The position numbers were made by a program, and so were the translations under genes. Shown here in pieces: positions 17,879-27,289 of a stretch of 64,000 bases of DNA. The stretch spans positions 1 to 64,000 of the forward strand of contig JABGYD010000026.1 of the NCBI GenBank assembly GCA_018675425.1, in the 5' to 3' direction. How positions within the stretch are numbered: position 1 is the stretch's first letter; each line of letters begins with the position of its first letter. Below the pieces are notes generated by a model, which did not search any database, was not told where the DNA came from, and worked only from the letters and a program-made list of their open reading frames with translations. The DNA is from Kordiimonadaceae bacterium (lineage in GTDB: Bacteria; Pseudomonadota; Alphaproteobacteria; Sphingomonadales; Emcibacteraceae).

Positions 17879-19045
17879 ATGCATAACAATAAAGTTAACA
17901 ATAGTTCTGCTGAGAATAACAAGACTACTAACAATGGTTTAGGTAACTCAAATCGCGGAAACAAAAATCGAAAAAGAAAAAAGAACCGCAGTAATGTGTA
18001 CGGCGTTGTTGATTTAGGCACTAATAATTGTAGGTTATTAATTGCCATTGTAAAGGGCAACGGTTTTAAGGTTATCGATAGCTACTCCCGTATTGTGCGC
18101 CTTGGTGAAGGTTTTCAGAAACAAAAAAGTATTTCTGAAGAAGCCATAGAGCGAACAATATCCTCTCTAAAGATTTGCATGGAAAAAATGAACCGTCGAG
18201 GTGTTACCCGAATGTGGAATGTTGCTACTCAGGCATGTCGTGAAGCAGAAAATAGTAGTGAATTTTTAAAAATTGTTGAAGACAACACAAAAATCAAACT
18301 TGATATCATTGATTCAAGAGAGGAAGCACGCCTGGCGGTTCTGAGCTGCAAGGAGCTTCTCGATACTAAATATAATAAAGGTATTATCTTTGATATTGGC
18401 GGGGGTAGCACGGAAGTTATTTTTGTCGAATTTTGTAAGAAAAAAAATCCAAAAATAATTGATTGGGTTTCATTACCTCTTGGCGTGGTTAACCTCTCTG
18501 AACAATATGGTACTAAAGAAGCCTTAACTGACGAAAAATATATTGAAATAAAAAATCTAGTAAAGGAATATCTAATTCCTTTTGAGAAAAAAAATCTTAT
18601 TAATGATGCAATAGCTGAAAATAATGTTCAACTTATGGGAACCTCTGGTACAGTTACAACCTTAACAAGCATGTTTCTTAAACAAACTTTCTATGATCGT
18701 TCAAAGGTAGACGGAACTTGGGTGAAATCTAATGACTTAGTGAACTTATGTAATGATTTGTCAACTATGGACTACACTGAGCGACTTGCATTAAGAAACC
18801 TATCTAATGACAGAGCTGATCTCGTAGTTGCAGGGTGTGCAATTTTTGAAACGATTGTTGATATATGGCCTATCCAGGATGTACGGGTTGCAGACCGTGG
18901 TATTAGGGAAGGTATGTTGCACCATTTAATGGATAAGCAACGCCGAAAAAACAAGGCAAACCGTCGTAATAAATCCATTAAGCGTAAAAACCTGGATAAA
19001 AATAAAAAATTAATTAATCATATTCAGCAGTCTAGCGATGACTAA
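17879..19045 (+). CDS. ppx: Ppx/GppA family exopolyphosphatase / pppGpp phosphatase
   Basis: 388 aa sugar-kinase/actin-fold phosphatase. After a low-complexity Asn-rich start (about 40 residues, NNKVNNSSAENNKTTNN then KKKNR), the phosphate-1 loop GVVDLGTNNCRLLIA appears, then the catalytic Glu region, IIFDIGGGSTEVIF and LMGTSGTVTTL. The basic tail is KRKNLDKNKK. It is shorter than E. coli Ppx (about 513 aa), as in many alphaproteobacteria. The stop overlaps the rlmE start by 8 bases, a common alphaproteobacterial pair. The initial Met could be further downstream, because the Asn-rich stretch is unusual. Confidence 0.88.
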   Translation: MHNNKVNNSSAENNKTTNNGLGNSNRGNKNRKRKKNRSNVYGVVDLGTNNCRLLIAIVKGNGFKVIDSYSRIVRLGEGFQKQKSISEEAIERTISSLKICMEKMNRRGVTRMWNVATQACREAENSSEFLKIVEDNTKIKLDIIDSREEARLAVLSCKELLDTKYNKGIIFDIGGGSTEVIFVEFCKKKNPKIIDWVSLPLGVVNLSEQYGTKEALTDEKYIEIKNLVKEYLIPFEKKNLINDAIAENNVQLMGTSGTVTTLTSMFLKQTFYDRSKVDGTWVKSNDLVNLCNDLSTMDYTERLALRNLSNDRADLVVAGCAIFETIVDIWPIQDVRVADRGIREGMLHHLMDKQRRKNKANRRNKSIKRKNLDKNKKLINHIQQSSDD

Positions 19046-19751
19046 AAAACCTAAGCTTAGCAAAACTGGCAAAGAACGAAAACTTGATCCACGCGGAATT
19101 GTTCGAGGGGCAAAAACTCATGTTAAAACAGCTCGCTACAGAAAGTCATCCTCAACACGTTGGCTTCAGAGACAGCTTAATGATCCCTATGTAGCTGCAG
19201 CTAAACGGGATGGATACAGAAGCCGCGCTGCTTATAAAATTATTGAATTAGATGAAAAATTTAACTTCCTACACGGGGCTAAAGCTGTTGTTGACCTTGG
19301 TGCTGCTCCTGGTGGATGGTCGCAGGTTGCTGCCAAAGAATGTGCTGGAAATATATCAATTATTGGCATTGATTTACTTGATGTTTCCCCTGTGGCAGGA
19401 GCAACTATGCTTAAAATGGATTTTACAACTCCAGAAGCGGAACAGACCCTTTTGAAATTGATTACAGGACCTATTGATCTAGTAATGTCAGACATGGCAG
19501 CATCTACAACCGGACATCAAAATACTGACTATATTCGCACATTAGGCTTAATGGAACTTGCATTTGATTTTGCAATAAAGGTTCTTGGGGAAGATGGCAC
19601 ATTCATAGCCAAAGTTTTTGCTGGTGGCACCGATGCTAATATTCTCGCCAATCTTAAAAATAATTTTAGGTCTGTGCGTCATTTTAAACCTCCAGCAAGC
19701 AGATCTGAAAGTAAAGAAACTTATTTAGTAGCTCAAGGTTTTAAGGGATAG
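19038..19751 (+). CDS. rlmE: 23S rRNA 2'-O-ribose U2552 methyltransferase RlmE (FtsJ)
   Basis: 237 aa SAM-dependent methyltransferase. After a basic N-terminal extension come SRAAYKIIELDEKF, the SAM motif VDLGAAPGGWSQVA, the catalytic Asp in MSDMAASTTGHQ and Lys in FIAKVFAGG. The catalytic tail SRSESKETYLVAQGF is present. It methylates U2552 of 23S rRNA in the late large subunit. Coupled to ppx by overlap. Confidence 0.95.
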   Translation: MTKKPKLSKTGKERKLDPRGIVRGAKTHVKTARYRKSSSTRWLQRQLNDPYVAAAKRDGYRSRAAYKIIELDEKFNFLHGAKAVVDLGAAPGGWSQVAAKECAGNISIIGIDLLDVSPVAGATMLKMDFTTPEAEQTLLKLITGPIDLVMSDMAASTTGHQNTDYIRTLGLMELAFDFAIKVLGEDGTFIAKVFAGGTDANILANLKNNFRSVRHFKPPASRSESKETYLVAQGFKG

Positions 19752-19870
19752 TTATTAGGTTAAAGATAATAACTCGTAAAATAGAATTTGACTTAACTTA
19801 GACAGTTACCATTTAATTATAATCGGAATAGTTAAACCTACTAATACAAATTTTCTTTCATGGATATTTT

Positions 19871-21424
19871 ATGAAACAAACACTCAATCATTTATTAGAA
19901 AAAGGCATTGCGGCACATAAAGAAGGAAACCTTCAAAAAGCGGAGCATTTCTATAGAACTGTTTTGCAGACCTACCCAAATAATCCTGATGCTAACCATA
20001 ACTTAGGGGTTTTAGCTGTTTATTTAAGTCAAACAGCCGCTGCCTTACCCTTATTTTTAAATGCCCTTCAAGCTAATCCAAATATAAAGCAATATTGGAT
20101 GAGTTATATCGACGCCCTTATTAAAACAAACCAACCAAAAATTGTTAATACAGCTATTATTCAGGCAAAGGGTTATGGGATTGTAATAAAAAAACCTCAT
20201 AAAAAAATTGTTAGGCTAACAACACTATTGAACGGAGAAGCTAAAGTTAAAGTATTTTTATTACAGCTTCCGGCTAAGAAAAAAATTGATGATATGTTGG
20301 CTAATTATGAAAATGGGGAGTACGAGGTTGCCAAAGGTTTAGCCTTGCTTATAACTCAAACATTTCCAAATTATCAATTAAGCTGGAAGTTACTTGGAGT
20401 TATTTATCAACAAAGTGGAAAATTTAATAAGGCATTAGTGGTTAATAAAAAATCTTTAAAACTTAACCCCAATGACGCTGAAGCTCATAATAATTTAGCA
20501 TCTACGTTAACCGACTTGGGTAAAATAGCTGATGCTGAAAATTCGTACCGGGACGCTATAGCCCTAAAAGCTGATTACGTAGAGGCACACTACAGTCTTG
20601 GTTTGTTATTATTTGAACATAAGCAATATGAAAAAGCGATTGAACATTTTATGTTTAAGGATTTTAATAAAAGCAAATTTTACCTACTAAGGTGTTTTTA
20701 CTTCTTAGATAAAAAAACACTTTTTTTTGATCAATTAAATGACTTTATAAAAAAGGGTGTTGTTCACCCGATGCTGGGCTCACTTGGTTGCCGTTCTAAA
20801 CTTCGGTATGGGATAGAAAGACCAAACTTATTTTGTAAAGATCCGTTAAACTATATTTTAAAAACAGATTTAGCAGTTTTATATAATTTTGATAAAGTTT
20901 TTATAAAGACGGCTAAAACTATTTTAAAACAAAAAAAAATTCCAAATAGAAGACAAAGCCTTTTAACCAACGGTTATCAGACTTCAGGTAATTTATTTGA
21001 TCTAGAGCCAGAATTGACAAAAGAAATCCAAAAAATAATATGTCTAGAAATTGATAAGTACAAAGTTATCTTTGAAAAAAGTAAAGAGGGTCTAATATCA
21101 GGATGGCCAGCTACATATAGCCTATACGGCTGGCTTATTAGTATGAAAAGTGGCGGTGAATTGCAACCTCACATGCACGAAACTGGCTGGCTAAGCGGAA
21201 GTATATATATAAATGTCCCTAAAAAACAGGAAACTGAAAGCGGAAATCTTGTTGTTTGTATAGAAGAAGATATATTATCAACTAATAATACTAATAAAAG
21301 AGAAAGTATTGGCGTAGTTACAGGTAGTATGTGTCTTTTTCCGGCTTCTTTGCTTCACTATACAGTACCATTTGAGTCACTAGAAGAAAGAATTGTTCTA
21401 GCATTTGATGTTGTACCTAATTAA
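19871..21424 (+). CDS. TPR protein fused to a putative 2OG-Fe(II) oxygenase domain
   Basis: 517 aa. The first half holds tetratricopeptide repeats: residues about 1-70 (GNLQKAEHFYRTVLQTYPNN, DANHNLGVL) and about 150-255 (NPNDAEAHNNLASTLTDLGK). The last about 110 residues fit the 2OG-Fe(II)_Oxy_5 family: PHMHETGWLSGSIYIN supplies the first His, FPASLLHYTVPF the distal His, and ERIVLAFDV the 2-oxoglutarate Arg. A hydroxylase acting on a protein or peptide substrate bound by the TPRs is an inference. No signal peptide. It stands alone between rlmE and holB. Confidence 0.75.
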   Translation: MKQTLNHLLEKGIAAHKEGNLQKAEHFYRTVLQTYPNNPDANHNLGVLAVYLSQTAAALPLFLNALQANPNIKQYWMSYIDALIKTNQPKIVNTAIIQAKGYGIVIKKPHKKIVRLTTLLNGEAKVKVFLLQLPAKKKIDDMLANYENGEYEVAKGLALLITQTFPNYQLSWKLLGVIYQQSGKFNKALVVNKKSLKLNPNDAEAHNNLASTLTDLGKIADAENSYRDAIALKADYVEAHYSLGLLLFEHKQYEKAIEHFMFKDFNKSKFYLLRCFYFLDKKTLFFDQLNDFIKKGVVHPMLGSLGCRSKLRYGIERPNLFCKDPLNYILKTDLAVLYNFDKVFIKTAKTILKQKKIPNRRQSLLTNGYQTSGNLFDLEPELTKEIQKIICLEIDKYKVIFEKSKEGLISGWPATYSLYGWLISMKSGGELQPHMHETGWLSGSIYINVPKKQETESGNLVVCIEEDILSTNNTNKRESIGVVTGSMCLFPASLLHYTVPFESLEERIVLAFDVVPN

Positions 21425-21645
21425 TTATATAATAAATTTTTATTATTATGTTCCTTAAAATTAAATTATAGCATCGTCATCATAATTAGAATTGTATATG
21501 AATAAGCACTTGATTAGACACCAGTTAAAATCAATTTTACAACTTTATAAATTAACCTCTTACGAATTTATAAATAGCCATTTAATTCCATTTAATGTTA
21601 AACATATCATCCACCCTTAACTAAAAATAATGGCTATATAAGTCG

Positions 21646-22770
21646 ATGGAAATTGAACAAACCCTACTACCTAGAAATAATTCTGGCCTTTCTGGCCATG
21701 AGGCAGCGGAAATTACGTTTTTAAATGCTTTTAATTTAGATAAAGTCCACCATGCTTGGATGGTTACTGGTCCAAAAGGTGTAGGAAAAGCTACACTTGC
21801 ATATAAAATGGCTAGATTTCTTCTAAGTAATGCTCCTACTAATGTTAAGAACACAGCATTGTTTGATAATGTTTTAGAAAAAAAAGCAATTACCACTCTA
21901 AATACAAACCTTGAGAGCCAACCTAATTGTTTAATATCAGCTGGTAGCAATCCAGATTTAATGGTGGTTGAAAAGTCTGAAGATCCTAAAACTGGAAAGA
22001 TGCGTAATAACATACTTGTTGAGGATATCCGTAAAATTAATAGTTTTTTTCATAAAACCTCAACTGCAGGTGGGTGGAGAATTGCAATTGTTGATACTGC
22101 TGATGAAATGAATAGAAATGCTGCAAATGCAATCTTAAAAACACTTGAGGAACCGCCAAATAACTCAATACTTATTATACTTTCAAATGCACCTGGCAAA
22201 TTATTACCTACTATTAAGTCCCGCTGTAGGATGTTACCCTTAAAGCCATTAAAGTCTGATGCCGTAAAAATTATACTTCAATCTTTCTTCTCCACTCATG
22301 AAAATAATGTAATTGATGGTTATGTTGCGTTATCCAATGGAAGCCCGGGATATGCAATTTCCCTGATAGAACATGATGGGCTCAAGCTTTATAAAGAAAT
22401 GTTAAACTTACTCTCTACTATGCCCAATATTAATGTCCCACTAATACATGAATTTGCAGGATCTATTACGACCAAAAAGTCGGGAGACATGTTTTTACTG
22501 TTTTCGGAAATGCTCAGTCATTTTATAAGCCGTATGATCCGGTACGTTAGTTATAAGGGAACAATCCATACTCACAATATCAAGCAGTCTCTAGAAAATG
22601 AATTTGAGTTAATGGATGAATTAGGAGCCATAATTCCACTTGATCAGTGGGCTGAGCTATGGGAAAAGGTATCTGTACAAATGAAAGAAGCTGATGCCCT
22701 AAATATGGATCGAAAACAAACGGTTATAAACATTTTGATACATATCAATTCAGCACTCAAGATTAAATAA
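21646..22770 (+). CDS. holB: DNA polymerase III delta-prime subunit
   Basis: 374 aa AAA+ clamp-loader subunit. Walker A-like GPKGVGKATLAYKMA (about residues 45-59), the segment DEMNRNAANAILKTLEEPP and sensor SNAPGKLLPTIKSRC are diagnostic. The zinc-finger cysteines seen in E. coli HolB are not apparent. It assembles with DnaX and HolA to load the beta clamp. In many alphaproteobacteria tmk precedes holB; here tmk is absent and the upstream gene is the TPR oxygenase. It is followed 19 bases later by metG. Confidence 0.9.
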   Translation: MEIEQTLLPRNNSGLSGHEAAEITFLNAFNLDKVHHAWMVTGPKGVGKATLAYKMARFLLSNAPTNVKNTALFDNVLEKKAITTLNTNLESQPNCLISAGSNPDLMVVEKSEDPKTGKMRNNILVEDIRKINSFFHKTSTAGGWRIAIVDTADEMNRNAANAILKTLEEPPNNSILIILSNAPGKLLPTIKSRCRMLPLKPLKSDAVKIILQSFFSTHENNVIDGYVALSNGSPGYAISLIEHDGLKLYKEMLNLLSTMPNINVPLIHEFAGSITTKKSGDMFLLFSEMLSHFISRMIRYVSYKGTIHTHNIKQSLENEFELMDELGAIIPLDQWAELWEKVSVQMKEADALNMDRKQTVINILIHINSALKIK

Positions 22771-22789
22771 AATTTGAAAGAACAAGTTA

Positions 22790-24334
22790 ATGTCGGCAAA
22801 ACCATCCTATTATATTACCACTCCTATTTATTATGTGAATGATATCCCTCATATAGGGCACGCCTACACGACCCTTGCATGCGACGTTCTTGCCCGTTTT
22901 AAACGCCTCGATGGGTTTGAAGTATTATTTTTGACTGGAACAGATGAACACGGACAGAAAGTTGAAAAGTCAGCTGCGGCAGCCGGAAAAACACCAAAAG
23001 AGTTTTGTGATATAGTTAGTCAGCGCTTTCGGGATCTTGCTGAAGTTATGAAATTTTCTAACGATGATTTCATTCGCACAACTGAGGATCGGCATAAGAG
23101 GGCTTGCCAGGCACTTTGGAACAAACTTTTGGATAATGGTCACATTTATCTTGATAAGTACGCTGGATGGTATTCTGTGCGTGATGAGGCATTCTTTGGT
23201 GAAAATGAGCTTGTTGAGAATAAAGAAAATATAAAAGTGGCCCCTACAGGAGCTCCTGTTGAATGGGTTGAAGAAGAAAGTTATTTTTTTAAACTTAGTA
23301 ATTTTGAAGAGAAACTTCTTTCTTTTTATGAAAATTTACCTGCTACTGTGCTTCCTAACACGAGAAAGAATGAAGTGAAGAGCTTTGTTGAGGGTGGCCT
23401 AAGGGATTTATCAATTTCGAGAACTAGTTTTAATTGGGGTGTACCTGTGCCTGACAACGATAAACATATTATGTATGTTTGGATTGATGCACTAACAAAC
23501 TACATCACAGCTGCAGGCTACCCTGATGTTGGAAGTGAAAAATTTAAAAATTTCTGGCCTGCAGATATCCATATGGTAGGCAAGGATATATTGCGTTTTC
23601 ATGCAGTTTATTGGCCCGCATTCTTAATGGGTGCAGGCCTTGAACCTTCTAATCGAATTTTTGCGCATGGGTGGTGGACTAGTGATGGTCAAAAAATTTC
23701 AAAATCACTTGGGAACGTTATAGATCCTTTTGGTTTAGTGGATGAATTTGGATTAGATCAAGTACGGTATTTTCTAATGAGAGAAGTTTCTTTTGGTAAA
23801 GATGGTGATTTTAATCGTCAATCGATGATAAATCGTATTAATAGTGACCTTGCGAATGATTTGGGCAACCTAGCACAACGCTCACTTAGCATGATTTATA
23901 AGAATTGTGATGGTGCCATACCATGTCCTGATGCACTATCCCTAGATGATAAAACACTACTTGATATGGTTGATTGCTTACTGGTTTATGTGCGAGACTG
24001 TATTGACAAACAAGCCATTAATAAATATCTAGAATTAATCTGGAAGGTAGTATCCGCAGCTAATATTTATTTTACGGCTCAAGAACCTTGGGCTTTAAAG
24101 GTGACAGACCCAGCTCGGATGGCTACAGTACTTTATGTTACTGCAGAAGCTATTCGTCAAATTTCTATTTTATCACAACCAATCATGCCAGATAGTGCGG
24201 CTAAATTATTAAATACTCTTAATATTCCGATAAATGAACGAGGTTTTGAATATTTGGGTGGTGTGCATAGGATTACCAGTAAAAATTCTATAGAAAAACC
24301 ACAAGGTGTTTTTCCAAGGTTTATTGAAACATGA
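22790..24334 (+). CDS. metG: Methionyl-tRNA synthetase
   Basis: 514 aa class Ia synthetase. The HIGH box is HIGHAYTT within YVNDIPHIGHAY, and the KMSKS loop is KISKSLGNVIDPF. Cysteine-pair zinc knuckles are not seen after the Rossmann insert (GENELVENKE region), so this is the zinc-less connective-peptide form. The C-terminal EMAP-like tRNA-binding domain is absent, giving the short form usual in alphaproteobacteria. It charges initiator and elongator tRNAs with Met. The stop overlaps the tatD start (ATGA). Confidence 0.96.
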   Translation: MSAKPSYYITTPIYYVNDIPHIGHAYTTLACDVLARFKRLDGFEVLFLTGTDEHGQKVEKSAAAAGKTPKEFCDIVSQRFRDLAEVMKFSNDDFIRTTEDRHKRACQALWNKLLDNGHIYLDKYAGWYSVRDEAFFGENELVENKENIKVAPTGAPVEWVEEESYFFKLSNFEEKLLSFYENLPATVLPNTRKNEVKSFVEGGLRDLSISRTSFNWGVPVPDNDKHIMYVWIDALTNYITAAGYPDVGSEKFKNFWPADIHMVGKDILRFHAVYWPAFLMGAGLEPSNRIFAHGWWTSDGQKISKSLGNVIDPFGLVDEFGLDQVRYFLMREVSFGKDGDFNRQSMINRINSDLANDLGNLAQRSLSMIYKNCDGAIPCPDALSLDDKTLLDMVDCLLVYVRDCIDKQAINKYLELIWKVVSAANIYFTAQEPWALKVTDPARMATVLYVTAEAIRQISILSQPIMPDSAAKLLNTLNIPINERGFEYLGGVHRITSKNSIEKPQGVFPRFIET

Positions 24335-25125
24335 CTTTTATTGTTGACAGCCATTGCCATTTAAATTATGGCGATTTAGCAACCGATTTAGATGGCGTAC
24401 TTAATCGTGCTGCTGAAGCTGGTGTTGGAACCATGTTAGCTATTAATGCTAGACTTTCTGAATTTAATGATGTGTTAAGTATAGCCCAATCAAATGATAA
24501 AATTTGGTGTACTGTAGGCAGTCACCCACATGACGCTGTGGATGAGTGGGGTATTTCAGCGGACCAATTAATTAAGCTAGCAAGCCATAAAAAGGTGGTT
24601 GGTATTGGTGAAACCGGTTTAGATTATTTTTATGAACATTCCCCACGGGATAAGCAAAAGGATAATTTCATCGCACACATAGAAGCAAGTCGCGAAACAG
24701 GATTACCATTGATTGTCCATGCTCGCGATGCGGATGATGACTGTGCAAAAATAATGGAACAAGAAATGGCAAAGGGTGAATACCCAGCTGTAATACATTG
24801 TTTTACTGCTTCCGAAGCGTTTGCGAGGCGGAGTCTAGATATTGGTTGTTATATATCGCTTTCAGGTATTGTTACTTTTAAGTCAGCTAAAGTACTTCAA
24901 GAAACAATAAAAATCATTCCACTTGAAAAGATGTTAATTGAAACCGATGCACCATTTTTATCTCCTGTTCCAATGAGGGGTAAATCTAATGAGCCCTCAT
25001 ACGTAAAGCACACTGCAGAGTTTCTTGCTCATCATTTCGAACTTGGTTACGAAGATTTTGCTAAAATAACTACAGATAATTTTTTTAAACTTTTTGATAA
25101 AACAGAAAGACCATCAAAAACATGA
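24331..25125 (+). CDS. tatD: TatD-family metal-dependent DNase/hydrolase
   Basis: 264 aa TIM-barrel hydrolase. Metal motifs DSHCHLNY, GETGLDYFY, IVHARDAD, VIHCFTAS and IETDAPFLSP are all intact. The YcfH/TatD group is 3'-5' exonuclease-like and acts in DNA repair or D-aminoacyl-tRNA-related hydrolysis. The metG-tatD-MBL order is conserved in alphaproteobacteria. It overlaps both neighbours by 4 bases. Confidence 0.93.
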   Translation: MTFIVDSHCHLNYGDLATDLDGVLNRAAEAGVGTMLAINARLSEFNDVLSIAQSNDKIWCTVGSHPHDAVDEWGISADQLIKLASHKKVVGIGETGLDYFYEHSPRDKQKDNFIAHIEASRETGLPLIVHARDADDDCAKIMEQEMAKGEYPAVIHCFTASEAFARRSLDIGCYISLSGIVTFKSAKVLQETIKIIPLEKMLIETDAPFLSPVPMRGKSNEPSYVKHTAEFLAHHFELGYEDFAKITTDNFFKLFDKTERPSKT

Positions 25126-25898
25126 AAATTACTATTTTAGGGTGCGGCACATCACAAGGTGTTCCTAGGATTGGCGGTAAGCTAAATAATGGATGGGGAA
25201 ATTGCAATCCCAACGATACTAAAAATCATCGTCGTAGGGCATCTATTATGTTCGAACAGGGCGATACAAGGCTCGTTGTTGATACTGGACCAGATTTTCG
25301 AGAGCAGGCCCTTTCTGCTGGTTTTTCAAAACTTGATGCTGTTCTGTATACACATGACCATGCGGACCATACTCATGGTATTGATGATCTTCGTGCTATT
25401 GCCCAAAATATGAAGTCTGAAGTGCCAATTTATTCGAACAAACACACCATACGGGTCCTAGAAGAAAGGTTTAACTATATTTTTAAAAATAAACCTGGAT
25501 ACAATGCAATTTGCAGTTCAAATATAATTGGACTTAATCCATTTACGATTGGTAACTTTAAAAATATCCAGGCTATAGAACTAATTCATGGAAATATATT
25601 TTCTTATGGCTTTCGATTTAATGATATTTGTTATTGTACTGACTTTAATAATATCCCAAAAGAGTCCTATCAACATTTATATAACTTAGACCTTTGGATA
25701 GTTGACTGTCTTCGTGAAGATCCACATCCAACACATTCACATCTGGAACAAACACTACTTTATATTGAAGAATTTAAACCTAAAAGAGCTATTCTTACAC
25801 ATATGACTGCCGAACTAGATTACGAAACATTAAAAAAGCATTTGCCAAATGGGGTTGAACCCGCCTATGACGGCATGATATTAAATTATCAGGGTTAA
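25122..25898 (+). CDS. MBL-fold metallo-hydrolase (PhnP-like)
   Basis: 258 aa metallo-beta-lactamase fold phosphodiesterase. Opens with ITILGCGTSQGVPRIGG and has the zinc motif YTHDHADHTHGIDDLR. The later Asp in CYCTDFN and the His in ILTHMTAEL complete the site. The PhnP/RNase Z-like group cleaves cyclic phosphodiesters; the true substrate in this cluster position is not known. ATGA overlap with tatD. Confidence 0.9.
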   Translation: MKITILGCGTSQGVPRIGGKLNNGWGNCNPNDTKNHRRRASIMFEQGDTRLVVDTGPDFREQALSAGFSKLDAVLYTHDHADHTHGIDDLRAIAQNMKSEVPIYSNKHTIRVLEERFNYIFKNKPGYNAICSSNIIGLNPFTIGNFKNIQAIELIHGNIFSYGFRFNDICYCTDFNNIPKESYQHLYNLDLWIVDCLREDPHPTHSHLEQTLLYIEEFKPKRAILTHMTAELDYETLKKHLPNGVEPAYDGMILNYQG

Positions 25899-25903
25899 GC
25901 TTC

Positions 25904-27106
25904 ATGGAAAACTTTAAACGCAATATATTTTTATTATCCATGGCACAGTTCATTCTTCTTGCATCAGTGGTTACGGTTATTACCTACTCGTCTTTAGTGG
26001 CAAAAATTATGACTGGTAGCACGGCCCTTGCAACAATCCCTTCTGCAACAGCATTTATAGCAACGGCCATGTTTGCATTCCCAGCATCCATCTTTATGAA
26101 AAAATTTGGTCGTAAAAAAGGATTTTTTACGGGTGCTTTTTTTGCTTGTATTGCTGGTTTCTGTGCAGTCGTGTCAATTTATCTAAATAACTATTATTTA
26201 TTATGTTTTGCAACATTTTGTCACGGTATATATCAGTCATTTGCCAATTATTATCGTTTTACTGCCTTAGAAGTATCACCTCCTAAATATCATAAGCAGG
26301 CTGTATCCTACGTAATTTTAGGTGGTGTTTTTGCGGGCTTAAGTGCTCCATCGTTGGCATTTTTATTTGAAAGTAATTTCTTTATACCCTTACAATATGC
26401 TGGAACTTATTGCCTTGTTATGGCTCTAAGTGTAGTTGCTTTTTTTCTTATTTCCCAGATTAAACTACCACCAAAAAAACAGCCCCTTTTAAAATTTACC
26501 CCACTTAAAAACCCAAAACTGATAGACGTTATCAAGCGGCCAGCGTTTGTATGTGCGTCTTTGAGCTCAGCCTGTGCTTATATTACAATGTCCTTTATTA
26601 TGACGGCAACACCACTTGAGGTTGTTGAAGTTTGTGGTTTTCTTGTAGCCGATGCTGCAGGAATAATTCAATGGCATTCAGTATCAATGTTCGCTCCAGC
26701 AATAATTACAGGTACCCTTATAGCGAGGTTTGGCTCTGTCAAGATGATTACTATAGGAATGATTTTCATCCTTGGGTCAACCATTACAGCAAAATCAGGA
26801 TTAACATTATATAATTTTTATCTTGCTTTAATACTAATAGGTATTGGTTGGAACTTTATGTTCACCGCAGGTACTACCCTCTTGCAACAGGCTTATAATG
26901 AAGAGGAAAAAGCTTTTGTTCAGGGTTTGAACGACTTGATAGTTTTTGGTTTGGCCGCTATTGCAACTCTTGCATCAGGATTTATGCTCTCAACTGTCGG
27001 ATGGAATATGATGAATAATATGGTTGTAGGTGTTTTAATTTCTTTAATATTTATCATTTTATGGTTTATGCGTATTAAAAAAAATACTGCTAAAATAACT
27101 ACTTAA
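25904..27106 (+). CDS. Major facilitator superfamily transporter
   Basis: 400 aa with about 12 hydrophobic segments and the inter-helix 2-3 loop KKFGRKKGFFTGAF, a variant of the MFS A-motif. A short cytoplasmic loop with KLPPKKQPLLKF divides the two six-helix halves. Substrate cannot be inferred. It starts 5 bases after the MBL gene, so it is probably the last gene of the holB-metG-tatD-MBL transcript. Confidence 0.85.
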   Translation: MENFKRNIFLLSMAQFILLASVVTVITYSSLVAKIMTGSTALATIPSATAFIATAMFAFPASIFMKKFGRKKGFFTGAFFACIAGFCAVVSIYLNNYYLLCFATFCHGIYQSFANYYRFTALEVSPPKYHKQAVSYVILGGVFAGLSAPSLAFLFESNFFIPLQYAGTYCLVMALSVVAFFLISQIKLPPKKQPLLKFTPLKNPKLIDVIKRPAFVCASLSSACAYITMSFIMTATPLEVVEVCGFLVADAAGIIQWHSVSMFAPAIITGTLIARFGSVKMITIGMIFILGSTITAKSGLTLYNFYLALILIGIGWNFMFTAGTTLLQQAYNEEEKAFVQGLNDLIVFGLAAIATLASGFMLSTVGWNMMNNMVVGVLISLIFIILWFMRIKKNTAKITT

Positions 27107-27289
27107 ATTTGTTTTATATGGAATACAAATTGTTTAAAGTATTATTGAATAACTGGTTTTATCTTTACTTTATAAAATTCAATTTAATTTCAAATATAAG
27201 TCTTTTTTTTTCCAAATTAGTAATTAATGTTTTTGTTGTTTTTAATGTCCTTTTTTTTGGAATTCAGTCGTAATAAATGAGGATAAGCT

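Noticed and set aside
19750-19774. AGTTATTA/TAATAACT hairpin at the rlmE stop
   Set aside because: An A/T-only 8-bp stem without a T-run is too weak to call a terminator.
21498-21620. 40-codon ORF between the TPR oxygenase and holB
   Set aside because: No ribosome-binding site, no recognisable features, and A/T-rich sequence that gives such frames by chance.
21621-22013. 130-aa minus-strand ORF
   Set aside because: Antisense to holB with no supporting features.
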